Source: JAGXOF01 sp046545575 (GTDB lineage Bacteria > Chloroflexota > Dehalococcoidia > SZUA-161 > SpSt-899). From it: DNA of 40,336 nucleotides. The translations under genes were made by a program, and so were the position numbers. This document shows positions 8,246 through 15,221 of the stretch, in pieces (within the stretch, counting starts at the first letter, position 1; each line of letters starts with the position of its first letter). The notes under the pieces were generated by a model. The model was not told the origin of the DNA and did no database searches. It worked only from the letters and a program-made list of their open reading frames with translations. The DNA lies in contig JBKGZM010000012.1 in NCBI GenBank assembly GCA_046545575.1, positions 1-40,336 of the forward strand, written 5' to 3'.

Positions 8246-10096
8246 TCAGGCCTGACCGGCTGCCGGTTCGAGAGCGGGGGCCTCAGAGTCGAAGAGCTCG
8301 TCCAGCTCCTTACCCTCGATGGTTTCCTCAGCTTGCAGTTTCTCGGCTATTTGAACCAGCTTGGGTTTGTTGTTGGTGAGTATCTCTTTGGCAATGTCAT
8401 GCGCCTTTTGAATAAGGCTGTTGACCTCTGCATCAATTCCCTCAGCCAGTTTGTCGCTGTAATCCCGTTGCTCCGAGATTTCCTTGCCAAGGAAAACCAT
8501 CTCCTCCCTCTTACCGAAGGTACGAGGGCCCAGCTTCTCGCTCATCCCATACTGCGTTACCATTGCCTTGGCTATTTTGCTAGCCTGCTCGATATCATTC
8601 TGAGCACCTGTAGTCATCTCATTGAACATAAGCTCCTCGGCAGCATGCCCACCATGCAACGTAGCCAGTACATCTGTGAATTGCGAACGGGTAGTGAGAT
8701 AACGGTCTTCAGTAGGTAATTGCCTGGTATAGCCTCCCATCATACCGCGAGACAATATAGATACCTTATGTACAGGGTCGGCATTAGGTAGATTCCTGGC
8801 CACAAGGGCATGGCCGGCCTCATGATAGGCAATGATTTCCTTTTCCTTTGCATTTATCTTCCGGCTCTTCCTCTGCGGTCCAGCGATAACGCGGTCGATG
8901 GCTTCCTCGAATTCCGATTGCTCGATTTGCTGCTTGTCCCTTCGGGCCGCCAGGATCGCAGCCTCGTTTACCAGATTGGAAAGATCAGCCCCACTGAATC
9001 CGGCTGTTTGCTTGGCAATAGCTTCCAGATCAACGTCTGATCCTACTGCCTTTCCTTTGACGTGAACTTCCAGAATCGCTTTTCGCCCGTTGATATCGGC
9101 CTGATCCAGGACAACACGGCGATCAAATCGCCCTGGGCGCAGGAGCGCGGGGTCCAGAATATCAGGCCTGTTCGTGGCGGCGAGGATAATAATGTTTGTA
9201 TTGGTTTCAAAGCCATCCATTTCAGTCAGTATCTGATTCAAGGTCTGCTCGCGTTCGTCGTGTCCTCCCCCCAACCCCGCACCACGGTGCCGGCCTACCG
9301 CATCGATCTCATCGATAAAGATAATGGCAGGTGCATTCCTCTTTGCCTGGTCAAACAGATCTCGAACCCGGGATGCACCCACACCAACGAACATCTCCAC
9401 GAACTCACTGCCGCTTATGGAGAAGAAGGGGACATCGGCTTCGCCGGCCACAGCTCGACTGAGCATCGTCTTGCCTCCCCCGGCGGGTCCAACAAGCAAC
9501 ACCCCTTTGGGGACACGCGCACCCAATCTTGAGAATTTATCCGAGTGTTTGAGAAACTCCACTACCTCCTGAAGCTCTTCCTTCGCTTCCTCAACTCCGG
9601 CAACATCGGAAAAGGTAACGGTTGGCTTATTGGCGGTAAACATCTTCGCCTTGCTCTTGGCAAAACCCATGGCCTGGTTGGCACCGCCCTGTTGCGCACG
9701 CCGGAGCAGGAATATAAGCAACCCGCCAAAGAGGATTAGCGGGAGAAACTGGATTAATATCAAGCTCCACTCGCTGCTGAGGAGTCCGCCTCCCTCCTCA
9801 AAATCGACTTGGGGGGCGCTTTCCGCCGTTAGATCCACCCCCGCCTCTCTCAAGACTTGCAGAAACTCAGCATTACTCCCTACAAACGTAGATTCCCGTT
9901 CCTCACCATCGATCATAGTGATGGTAACATCGTTCCCCTTCACAAGTATGTGCTGGACTTCTCCAGCCCTTATTTTGGAGATTACCTCATTAATGGAAGG
10001 CGGCTCCTCAGTCTCACCGCTCGGCGAGAAGACAGTGAAGAGAGCAGCCACCAAGGCCACTATAACTATGAGTATTATGAAGCTATGCCGTGACAT
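8246..10096 (-). CDS. ftsH: ATP-dependent zinc metalloprotease FtsH
   Basis: 616 aa membrane-anchored AAA+ protease that degrades misfolded membrane and regulatory proteins. Membrane segments are near residues 6-24 and 112-130, enclosing the extracytoplasmic domain. The AAA domain follows: the Walker A position reads GPAGGGKT rather than the usual GPPGTGKT, the pore loop is MFVGVGA, Walker B is IIFIDEIDA, and the second region of homology contains TNRPDILDPALLRPGRFDRRV. The zinc site HEAGH is near 421, with the third ligand Asp in GAQNDIEQA near 500. The C-terminus is acidic, ending EPAAGQA. An extended -10 promoter lies at 10178-10183. Confidence 0.97.
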   Translation of the reverse strand: MSRHSFIILIVIVALVAALFTVFSPSGETEEPPSINEVISKIRAGEVQHILVKGNDVTITMIDGEERESTFVGSNAEFLQVLREAGVDLTAESAPQVDFEEGGGLLSSEWSLILIQFLPLILFGGLLIFLLRRAQQGGANQAMGFAKSKAKMFTANKPTVTFSDVAGVEEAKEELQEVVEFLKHSDKFSRLGARVPKGVLLVGPAGGGKTMLSRAVAGEADVPFFSISGSEFVEMFVGVGASRVRDLFDQAKRNAPAIIFIDEIDAVGRHRGAGLGGGHDEREQTLNQILTEMDGFETNTNIIILAATNRPDILDPALLRPGRFDRRVVLDQADINGRKAILEVHVKGKAVGSDVDLEAIAKQTAGFSGADLSNLVNEAAILAARRDKQQIEQSEFEEAIDRVIAGPQRKSRKINAKEKEIIAYHEAGHALVARNLPNADPVHKVSILSRGMMGGYTRQLPTEDRYLTTRSQFTDVLATLHGGHAAEELMFNEMTTGAQNDIEQASKIAKAMVTQYGMSEKLGPRTFGKREEMVFLGKEISEQRDYSDKLAEGIDAEVNSLIQKAHDIAKEILTNNKPKLVQIAEKLQAEETIEGKELDELFDSEAPALEPAAGQA

Positions 10097-10177
10097 ATCG
10101 TTGCGTTTTCCTCATTCTTAAGCTCAAAACCATATTTAAAGTCTAACCCATATGTGCGTATAACATCAACCACTTTA

Positions 10178-10183
10178 ATTATA
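10178..10183 (-). promoter_or_regulatory. Extended -10 promoter of ftsH
   Basis: The minus strand reads TGGTATAAT, an extended -10 box, about 82 bases before the ftsH start. No clear -35 is present. The leader of about 75 bases holds no recognised element. Confidence 0.5.
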
Positions 10184-10217
10184 CCAGAAACAGGAGCAGG
10201 TTGACCAAAGGGGGAAA

Positions 10218-11045
10218 TTAGCGCAATCCTGAGAGAATGGATTCATCCATTGTGGAGCTGTTTTCGGAGGTCGGGAAAGTGCCTTCCTTAACTTCGGTTA
10301 AGTACTCAGTTACCGCCGACCTGATGCTTTCGTGGAGTTTAGTGTATTGTTTGGCATGCTTGGGAACAAAGTCAGAGGAAAGGCCAAGGATATCATTTAT
10401 CACCTGAACCTGTCCGTCACAGTCCTTCCCAGCTCCGATACCAATGGTGGGTATGCCGACCTTCTCCGTAACGAGCTTTGCCAGAGGAGCGGGTACCAGC
10501 TCTAGAACGATGGAGAAAGCTCCTGCATCCTCAAGCGCACGTGCATCCCTGATGAGCTTCTCAGCCGCCTCCGTGCTTTTCCCTACAGCTCTGGGGCCAC
10601 CCAGTTGGTGTGTGGATTGGGGAGTATATCCTAAATGTCCCATAACCGGAATACCACTGGCGACAACCCTCGCTACCTTGTCAGCTACTTCTTCTCCACC
10701 CTCCAGCTTCACGGCCTGTGCTCCCGCTTCCTGCAGAAACCGCCCTGCGTTGCGGAGCGCATCCTCAACCGAGACATGATAGGTCATGAAGGGCAAGTCA
10801 CCAACGACCAGGGCATTCTTCGCTCCCCTGGCTACTGCCTTTGTATGATGGATCATCACATCCATAGTGACAGGGATAGTGGAGTCATATCCCAGAACCA
10901 CCATCCCCAGGCTGTCTCCCACAAGGATAAGGGGTACTCCGGCCTCATCAACGAGCCTGGCAGTGGAGTAGTCATAGGCCGTCAGCATAGAGAACTTCTC
11001 GCCCTTTTGTTTCATTTCCAGCACTTGCTTGATGGTAACAGACAT
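10218..11045 (-). CDS. panB: 3-methyl-2-oxobutanoate hydroxymethyltransferase PanB
   Basis: 275 aa. It transfers a hydroxymethyl group from methylene-tetrahydrofolate to ketoisovalerate, giving ketopantoate, the first committed step of pantothenate and CoA synthesis. Motifs are LTAYDYSTARLVDEAG, LVGDSLGMVVLGYDSTIPVT (metal Asp), GDLPFMTYH, AVKLEGG (near 110), PVMGHLGYTPQS, VLELVPAPLA (near 180) and IGIGAGKDCDGQVQVINDILGL (near 200). I chose ATG 11045, behind GAGGGAGGGGAAATG, although the frame is open to 11138; the extra residues come from the 9-nt repeat in the spacer. It is the third gene of the operon DUF2520-panD-panB. Confidence 0.96.
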   Translation of the reverse strand: MSVTIKQVLEMKQKGEKFSMLTAYDYSTARLVDEAGVPLILVGDSLGMVVLGYDSTIPVTMDVMIHHTKAVARGAKNALVVGDLPFMTYHVSVEDALRNAGRFLQEAGAQAVKLEGGEEVADKVARVVASGIPVMGHLGYTPQSTHQLGGPRAVGKSTEAAEKLIRDARALEDAGAFSIVLELVPAPLAKLVTEKVGIPTIGIGAGKDCDGQVQVINDILGLSSDFVPKHAKQYTKLHESIRSAVTEYLTEVKEGTFPTSENSSTMDESILSGLR

Positions 11046-11060
11046 TTCCCCTCCCTCATC

Positions 11061-11105
11061 GAGTTCGTAGAGTTTATTGAGTTTGTAGAGTTGGTCGCGT
11101 TTCTT
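11061..11105. repeat. Degenerate 9-nt periodic repeat, five units
   Basis: On the plus strand the 9-mers read GAGTTCGTA, GAGTTTATT, GAGTTTGTA, GAGTTGGTC and GCGTTTCTT, the complement of the tract at 2928-2981. It occupies the spacer between panD and panB and is read through as an artificial N-terminal extension if the panB frame is extended. Confidence 0.75.
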
Positions 11106-11109
11106 ATGT

Positions 11110-11481
11110 TTAGTGAACCGGGAGTGTATCCATCTCACCTATCGAGACAATCTCGTTTTGCTCGTTAACGAAAACCTTCCTCGGCTCCCAGTTCTGGGCT
11201 TCCTCTTCCGAGACCAGATCATACGCAAGGATAATAACCTTATCTCCTTTGTAAATCAATCTTGCGGCAGCCCCGTTCATACAAATCTCTCCTGCCTCAC
11301 CCTCAATCGCATACGTTTCCAGTCGGGCCCCGTTGGTCACATCAAGTACATGAACCCTCTCATACGGCAGAATATCCGCCGCTTCCATAAGATTCCGGTC
11401 AATTGTGATACTTCCCTCATAGTCAATCGCCGCATCCGTAACACAGGCCCGGTGAATTTTTCCTTTAAGCATCGTCCTCAT
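11110..11481 (-). CDS. panD: Aspartate 1-decarboxylase PanD
   Basis: 123 aa pyruvoyl enzyme that makes beta-alanine from aspartate for pantothenate synthesis. The self-cleavage site is visible in IDYEGSITIDRNL: cleavage before Ser within GS generates the pyruvoyl group. Also present are KGKIHRACVTDA at the N-terminus, YERVHVLDVTNGARLETY near 40-57, and NGAAARLIYKGDKVIILAY near 70-88. Length is normal. The start overlaps the end of the upstream DUF2520 gene by one base, so the two are likely coupled. Confidence 0.96.
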   Translation of the reverse strand: MRTMLKGKIHRACVTDAAIDYEGSITIDRNLMEAADILPYERVHVLDVTNGARLETYAIEGEAGEICMNGAAARLIYKGDKVIILAYDLVSEEEAQNWEPRKVFVNEQNEIVSIGEMDTLPVH

Positions 11482-12392
11482 TAGCCTTCCTCCTTAGGAA
11501 AATCGTTTTTCTTTGGCGTCAGTAGACGGCGCAAGTCCTCCGCCCTCTCCTCATCGATCTTCCCTTTTGCCAATGCTATCGGGATTGTTTGTAATCCCAA
11601 ATCGCGGTAAGTCGAAGCCACTGTCGGTGCCCTCTTTCCCAAAGCATCGAGGTGTTTGCGGACAGTCCCCAGATCGCCGCGAGCGATCGGGCCCGTAAGA
11701 CAATCCGGCAATCCCACGTTTTCAAGGTTATTTACAGTCCCGCGAATTAGTGGCATAAGAGCCTTTACAGCCTCTTGAGAAGAGCTACCAAAGGCCTGCC
11801 ACAGCTCACCGGCCATATTCGCCAAAGTCACCATATAATTGCAGGCAATCACCGCAGCAGCGTGGTAGAGCACCTTGTCCCCCGGTCCAAGCACAACCCA
11901 GGAACCATCCAATGCCTCCGCCATTCCCTTAAGTTCATCCAGTAGTTTACCCTCAGCCTCCAGAGCGAACGTAGAGCCGGGTAGATTGTCGATGGCATGA
12001 GTTACGCTGGCAAATGTTTGCAGCGGGTGAAAAGCACCGACATCAGCGCCATCATCCTTTGCTTTTTGTAATATATCGACTGAGTCGGCCCCGCTGCAAT
12101 GCACCACGCTCTGTCCCGCATGCCATTTAATCTCGCCTGCCACCTGCTGTATGGCACTATCGGGTGTGGTAACGAAAACAAGCTCAGCAGTATCAGCCAC
12201 GGACTGCTTACCATCATATGCCTCGCAGCCGACAGCGCTGGCCAGTGCGTGAGCCGATGACTTGCTACGACTAGCCACAGAGGCAATATCATAGCCTTTG
12301 CTATGAAGGCGCATCGCCAGAGCAGTGCCTGTGGTTCCCGCACCAATAAAACCCAGTTTAACCATGCTTCGCTTCCTTATATTCCTCCCCAT
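11481..12392 (-). CDS. Rossmann-like DUF2520 (COG5495) protein
   Basis: 303 aa. The N-terminal NAD(P)-binding fold has LGFIGAGTTGTALAMRL (residues 13-29) and VFVTTPDSAIQQVA near 72-85; the middle reads VVHCSGADSVDIL...GAFHPLQTF near 95-125; the C-terminal helical DUF2520 domain follows. The family resembles ketopantoate reductase and F420-dependent reductases, but its reaction is not established. ATG 12392 has GGAG five bases upstream. ATG 12365 (MVKLGFIG) fits family N-termini slightly better. It leads the operon with panD and panB, while panC and panE are absent, so a role in pantothenate synthesis is a reasonable inference. Confidence 0.85.
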   Translation of the reverse strand: MGRNIRKRSMVKLGFIGAGTTGTALAMRLHSKGYDIASVASRSKSSAHALASAVGCEAYDGKQSVADTAELVFVTTPDSAIQQVAGEIKWHAGQSVVHCSGADSVDILQKAKDDGADVGAFHPLQTFASVTHAIDNLPGSTFALEAEGKLLDELKGMAEALDGSWVVLGPGDKVLYHAAAVIACNYMVTLANMAGELWQAFGSSSQEAVKALMPLIRGTVNNLENVGLPDCLTGPIARGDLGTVRKHLDALGKRAPTVASTYRDLGLQTIPIALAKGKIDEERAEDLRRLLTPKKNDFPKEEG

Positions 12393-12406
12393 TCACTCTC
12401 CATAGT

Positions 12407-12442
12407 AAAAAAGCCTCCCCGGACACAATCCGAGAAGGCTTT
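12407..12442 (-). terminator. Intrinsic terminator of the pantothenate-operon leader
   Basis: On the minus strand a 14-bp stem (arms 12429-12442 and 12410-12423, with some G-T pairs, loop 12424-12428) is followed by a run of T. It lies between the predicted operon promoter (12573-12601) and the first gene (12392), the position of a regulated attenuator. Confidence 0.75.
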
Positions 12443-12566
12443 CATCTCCTCAAGTCGCCATCTCGGTCATCCAGGATCCGAGTAGCTCGATTTTTAATCC
12501 CTTAATTGTTATCGGGGCTCGCCAAGTGACCAACCCACCACTTACTGCCAAACGGTCAGTAGTCTT
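12407..12566 (-). promoter_or_regulatory. Structured leader of the pantothenate operon (possible pan motif)
   Basis: A leader of about 160 nt runs from the promoter to the terminator. It contains a stem TACTG/CAGTA with a single bulged A before a CC/GG pair (plus-strand 12543-12561), an AAGTG/CACTT stem, and a CTCGG/CCGAG hairpin (12462-12482) before the terminator. The pan RNA motif, a hairpin with bulged adenines found before panB/C/D genes in Chloroflexi and others, is the best named candidate. I cannot confirm the consensus by eye. Confidence 0.45.
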
Positions 12567-12572
12567 GTCTCT

Positions 12573-12601
12573 AGTCTAGCAGACTAATGTGAATTGGTCA
12601 A
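12573..12601 (-). promoter_or_regulatory. Promoter of the DUF2520-panD-panB operon
   Basis: On the minus strand, TTGACC (12596-12601), a 17-base spacer and TAGACT (12573-12578). The predicted start is near 12566, so the leader with its terminator precedes the first gene by about 170 bases. Confidence 0.65.
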
Positions 12602-12632
12602 CCACGGCTCCAAAGGTGAATCGCTCACAACC

Positions 12633-12691
12633 GTTTGCAATTTGCAAACAAATATTGACAATCTGTGCTAATCATGGTTAACTATAGTTAA
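12633..12691 (+). promoter_or_regulatory. Promoter region with two perfect palindromes
   Basis: TTGACA at 12655-12660 is a consensus -35; candidate -10 hexamers (TTAACT 12678-12683 or TATAGT 12683-12688) fit imperfectly. Two perfect palindromes flank it: GTTTGCAA-T-TTGCAAAC at 12633-12649 and TTAACTA/TAGTTAA at 12678-12691, the second overlapping the -10 region. They look like regulator binding sites. The transcript would run into the structured region ending at the 12920-12950 terminator. Confidence 0.45.
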
Positions 12692-12919
12692 GGTGGACCA
12701 CGTGGCACCTTAATTACCTGCGGAGGAGGTGGATTATGAGGCTTCACGCAGTATTGGGGGTGTGGCAGGTTGACAACTAAGGCCCTGCTCTTTCGTTTTT
12801 GGGGCAGGGCAAGCGGATCTTGGACTCACCAGGTGTAGGGAATGCGAGGTCAAATTTCGAGAAAAGACCCATGCGGTGGAACACCGCGATAGAGGGTGAA
12901 GTTCAGGATGAATGATTTG
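12692..12919 (+). ncRNA. Putative structured noncoding transcript, unidentified
   Basis: Between the promoter region and the terminator, about 230 bases have no gene but several strong hairpins: GCCCTGC/GCAGGGC (12783-12809), GGTC/GACC near 12850-12870, and GCGGTG/CACCGC with a GAA loop (12874-12888). A tiny frame, ATG 12736 to TAA 12780 (14 aa, one Trp), sits behind a strong GGAGGAGG and could be a leader peptide. I do not recognise a known RNA family: it lacks the conserved cores of RNase P RNA, tmRNA, SRP RNA and T-box leaders. Confidence 0.35.
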
Positions 12920-12950
12920 GGGGGCGCTGAAGAAGCGCCCCCTATTTTTA
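12920..12950 (+). terminator. Intrinsic terminator
   Basis: A perfect 9-bp GC stem (12920-12928 with 12934-12942, loop GAAGA) is followed by TATTTTTA. It ends the transcript from the 12.65 kb promoter and insulates the next promoter at 12965. Confidence 0.85.
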
Positions 12951-12964
12951 TAGAGAACAAAATA

Positions 12965-12993
12965 TTGACTCATATACACCCGGGCTGTATAAT
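12965..12993 (+). promoter_or_regulatory. Promoter of the wtp riboswitch operon
   Basis: TTGACT (12965-12970), a 17-base spacer and TATAAT (12988-12993), close to consensus. Transcription should start near 13000, just before the riboswitch-like element. Confidence 0.8.
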
Positions 12994-13020
12994 ACACTTT
13001 CGGAAAGTCAATCAAAGACT

Positions 13021-13140
13021 TGCCTCTCCGAGCTGTTGCGCCTAAATTCGCCATAGGCGAACACGGCGGACAGCCGGCGGATGAAAATCCCGAGGGCACG
13101 GGCAGAAATGCTCGGGCCTCCCGTAATCGGAAAGGAGGGC
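13021..13140 (+). promoter_or_regulatory. Moco/Tuco-family riboswitch candidate
   Basis: The 120-base element has CTCCGAGC at 13025-13032 pairing with GCTCGG at 13110-13115, an internal TTCGCC/GGCGAA hairpin, and a 3' part reading CCTCCCGTAATCGGAAAGGAGG (arms CCTCC and GGAGG). This general layout matches my recollection of the molybdenum/tungsten-cofactor RNA motif, and it sits in the leader of a tungstate/molybdate ABC transporter, its usual context. The 3' arm contains the AAAGGAGG Shine-Dalgarno of the small frame at 13145, so control of translation, or of termination at 13165-13201, is possible. Confidence 0.65.
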
Positions 13141-13144
13141 AAAA

Positions 13145-13282
13145 ATGAGAATAAAAAAGAAACAAGCACGCGCCTTACTCCATAATAGGGCGCTTTTGTT
13201 TTATCCATCACTCCATCTCATCGACGCCTCTCCGTTCCCTGCAGTGAGCCACAGCCCCCGCAGGAGGGAACCGTCGTCGTGA
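13145..13282 (+). CDS. Possible leader peptide, 45 aa, overlapping the wtpB start
   Basis: A 45-codon frame starts at ATG 13145, six bases after a full AGGAGG. It is very basic at its start (MRIKKKQARA) and its TGA (13280-13282) overlaps the GTG start of the permease gene. The placement suggests translational coupling between riboswitch output and the transporter, but the sequence resembles no known protein and a terminator-like hairpin lies inside it. It may be only a fortuitous frame. Confidence 0.3.
   Translation: MRIKKKQARALLHNRALLFYPSLHLIDASPFPAVSHSPRRREPSS
13165..13201 (+). terminator. Terminator-like hairpin after the riboswitch
   Basis: GCGCC and GGCGC arms around an AT-rich loop are followed by TTTTGTTTT. 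The stem is short, so termination is probably partial or regulated, as expected of an expression platform between the aptamer and wtpB. Confidence 0.5.
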
Positions 13283-14064
13283 AAAGCCTCTCCCTGAACA
13301 AATTGACCATCACGTTCATTTTGCTGGGGCTGGTAATACTCCTTTTCGTGTTCGTCCCCCTGTTCAAGATGATAGTATCCTCAAATCCCTCCATACTGTG
13401 GGAAACCATGCTCGATGAGGAGGTCAGGGATGCGATCTGGCTCACGATCTACGCCGCGCTGATCGCCACCATCGCGGGATTTGTATTTGGAGTGCCTCTG
13501 GCATATATCCTGGCTCGTTTTGATTTTCCAGGGAAAAAAATCGTTGAGGGATTCATCGATGTTCCTATAGTCGTTCCCCATACCGCAGCGGGTATTGCCC
13601 TTCTGTTCGTCTTCGGAAAAGGGTTTTTCGTGGGCAAGGTCTTCGGCTTATTCGGTATCGAGTTTGTAGGAGCAGTGCCGGGGATAGTTATTGCCATGCT
13701 TTTTGTAAGTGTCCCCTTCCTTGTGGATTCTGCCAAGGAAGGCTTCAAGAGCGTAGACCCCCGACTGGAGAAGGTTGCACGAACCCTGGGAGCCTCGCCG
13801 GTCAGGACATTCACCAGCATCTCACTTCCACTGGCCTGGAGAAGTATTCTCTCGGGCAGCACACTGATGTGGGCTCGAGGAATTAGCGAGTTCGGGGCTG
13901 TGGTGATGCTTGCCTATCATCCCATGATAGCCCCTGTGCTGGTATGGGAGCGATTCGAATCGTATGGTCTGGACTACTCCCGGCCGGTTGCAGTCCTTCT
14001 AATACTGGTCTCCCTGGCCATCTTCGTCATCTTCCGGGCCATAGCCCACCGGGGGAAATCATGA
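13279..14064 (+). CDS. wtpB: Tungstate/molybdate ABC transporter permease
   Basis: 261 aa inner-membrane permease with about six membrane segments, beginning with one at residues 10-32. The EAA loop that contacts the ATPase is in LEKVARTLGASPVRTFTSISLPL near residues 165-185. The sequence is of the ModB/WtpB/CysT type. The GTG start at 13279 is preceded by GGAGGG at 13263. Its stop overlaps the start of the ATPase gene (ATGA). Operon order is wtpB-wtpC-wtpA; the binding protein of the operon decides the substrate. Confidence 0.9.
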   Translation: MKSLSLNKLTITFILLGLVILLFVFVPLFKMIVSSNPSILWETMLDEEVRDAIWLTIYAALIATIAGFVFGVPLAYILARFDFPGKKIVEGFIDVPIVVPHTAAGIALLFVFGKGFFVGKVFGLFGIEFVGAVPGIVIAMLFVSVPFLVDSAKEGFKSVDPRLEKVARTLGASPVRTFTSISLPLAWRSILSGSTLMWARGISEFGAVVMLAYHPMIAPVLVWERFESYGLDYSRPVAVLLILVSLAIFVIFRAIAHRGKS

Positions 14065-15107
14065 TCTCGATAAGGGAACTGTGTGTCGACCTGGGCGACT
14101 TCGTCCTGGAGAACGCCACTCTGGATGTGCAGAAGGGCGAATATTTTATCATTCTGGGCCCGACCGGAGCGGGGAAAACGGTCCTGCTGGAAACGATTGC
14201 CGGCCTCTACTCGCCCAAAAGCGGAATAGTCTGGCTCCAGGGACAGGACGTGACCAATTCTGATCCCGAGAAAAGGAACTTAGGATTCGTATATCAGGAC
14301 CACGTGCTTTTCCCCCACCTCACAGTGGCGGATAACGTCTCCTTCGGACTGAAACAGAGAAAGATGTCCAAAGCCGAAATCAGGGAAGCAGCGAACCGGG
14401 CTATAGAACTCCTGGGCATATCTCACCTGCTAAAGAGAAAACCCGATACCCTGAGCGGAGGGGAGAGACAGAAGGTGGCCCTCGCCCGCGCACTGGCGGT
14501 GAGCCCCAAGGTGCTACTCCTGGATGAACCCTTAAGCGCGCTTGACCCCGAGACCAGGGAAAGCGTGCAACAACAACTGCGAGATATACACAACAGATTG
14601 GACCTGACCATCATCCATGTGACACACGATTTTGAGGAAGCGATCTCCCTCGGCGACCGGATTGCCGTTCTGGCGGAGGGGCGTATTGCACAGGTGGGAA
14701 CACCACAGGAGATATTCCGTCAACCGAAGTCCGAAACCGTGGCTCGATTCGCTTTGACCAGAAACATCTTTACAGGAGAAGTCAGGGACGGCGATCATGA
14801 ATCGGCAATAATGGATATCGAGGGCACACCGGTAGCAGTGGTAACCGATGTCCGGGGCAAGCGCCATGCTTCCGTCAGGCCCGAGGATATCCTTCTTTCC
14901 AATGAACCCGTTCATTCCAGTGCCCGCAATTCCTTCAAAGGGAAAGTCAACCATATCGTCGATAGGGGATCGACCATATACCTCACCGTAGCCGTGCCAC
15001 CGGATTTCATATGTCTGGTGACACGCCGCTCCTTTGAGGAAATGAATCTCCAGGAAGGATCTGATGTTTATATAACCTTCAAGGCTTCAGCAGTGCACGT
15101 GTTTTAG
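14061..15107 (+). CDS. wtpC: Tungstate/molybdate ABC transporter ATP-binding protein
   Basis: 348 aa cytoplasmic ATPase. Walker A GPTGAGKT is near residue 34, the Q loop VYQDHVLFPHLTV near 78, the ABC signature LSGGERQKVALARAL near 130, Walker B VLLLDEPLSALD near 150, and the switch His in THDFEEA near 190. The C-terminal 110 residues form a TOBE/MOP-like regulatory domain, as in WtpC and ModC. I chose ATG 14061, in a four-base overlap with the permease stop; the frame is open to 13944 inside wtpB. Confidence 0.9.
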   Translation: MISIRELCVDLGDFVLENATLDVQKGEYFIILGPTGAGKTVLLETIAGLYSPKSGIVWLQGQDVTNSDPEKRNLGFVYQDHVLFPHLTVADNVSFGLKQRKMSKAEIREAANRAIELLGISHLLKRKPDTLSGGERQKVALARALAVSPKVLLLDEPLSALDPETRESVQQQLRDIHNRLDLTIIHVTHDFEEAISLGDRIAVLAEGRIAQVGTPQEIFRQPKSETVARFALTRNIFTGEVRDGDHESAIMDIEGTPVAVVTDVRGKRHASVRPEDILLSNEPVHSSARNSFKGKVNHIVDRGSTIYLTVAVPPDFICLVTRRSFEEMNLQEGSDVYITFKASAVHVF

Positions 15108-15221
15108 TAGGAGCGGTCTCCTAACCGCGATTAGGGAAAAACAATCATCCTTTAGAAAGGGGGCTTATTGGACCTAGTCCGAAACCTGAGACTGTCGAGC
15201 TAAAGAAAGAGAGATTCCCAA

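Noticed and set aside
11113..11484. Plus-strand frame almost exactly covering panD
   Set aside because: panD carries its conserved cleavage site and operon context; the opposite frame has none.
12874..12888. GCGGTGGAACACCGC resembling a T-box antiterminator
   Set aside because: The T-box core GGGTGGNACCGCG is not matched, no stem I features are seen and no aminoacyl-tRNA or amino-acid gene follows.
12734..13165. 143-aa minus-strand frame in the wtp leader region
   Set aside because: It crosses the terminator, promoter and riboswitch-like element and has an odd composition.
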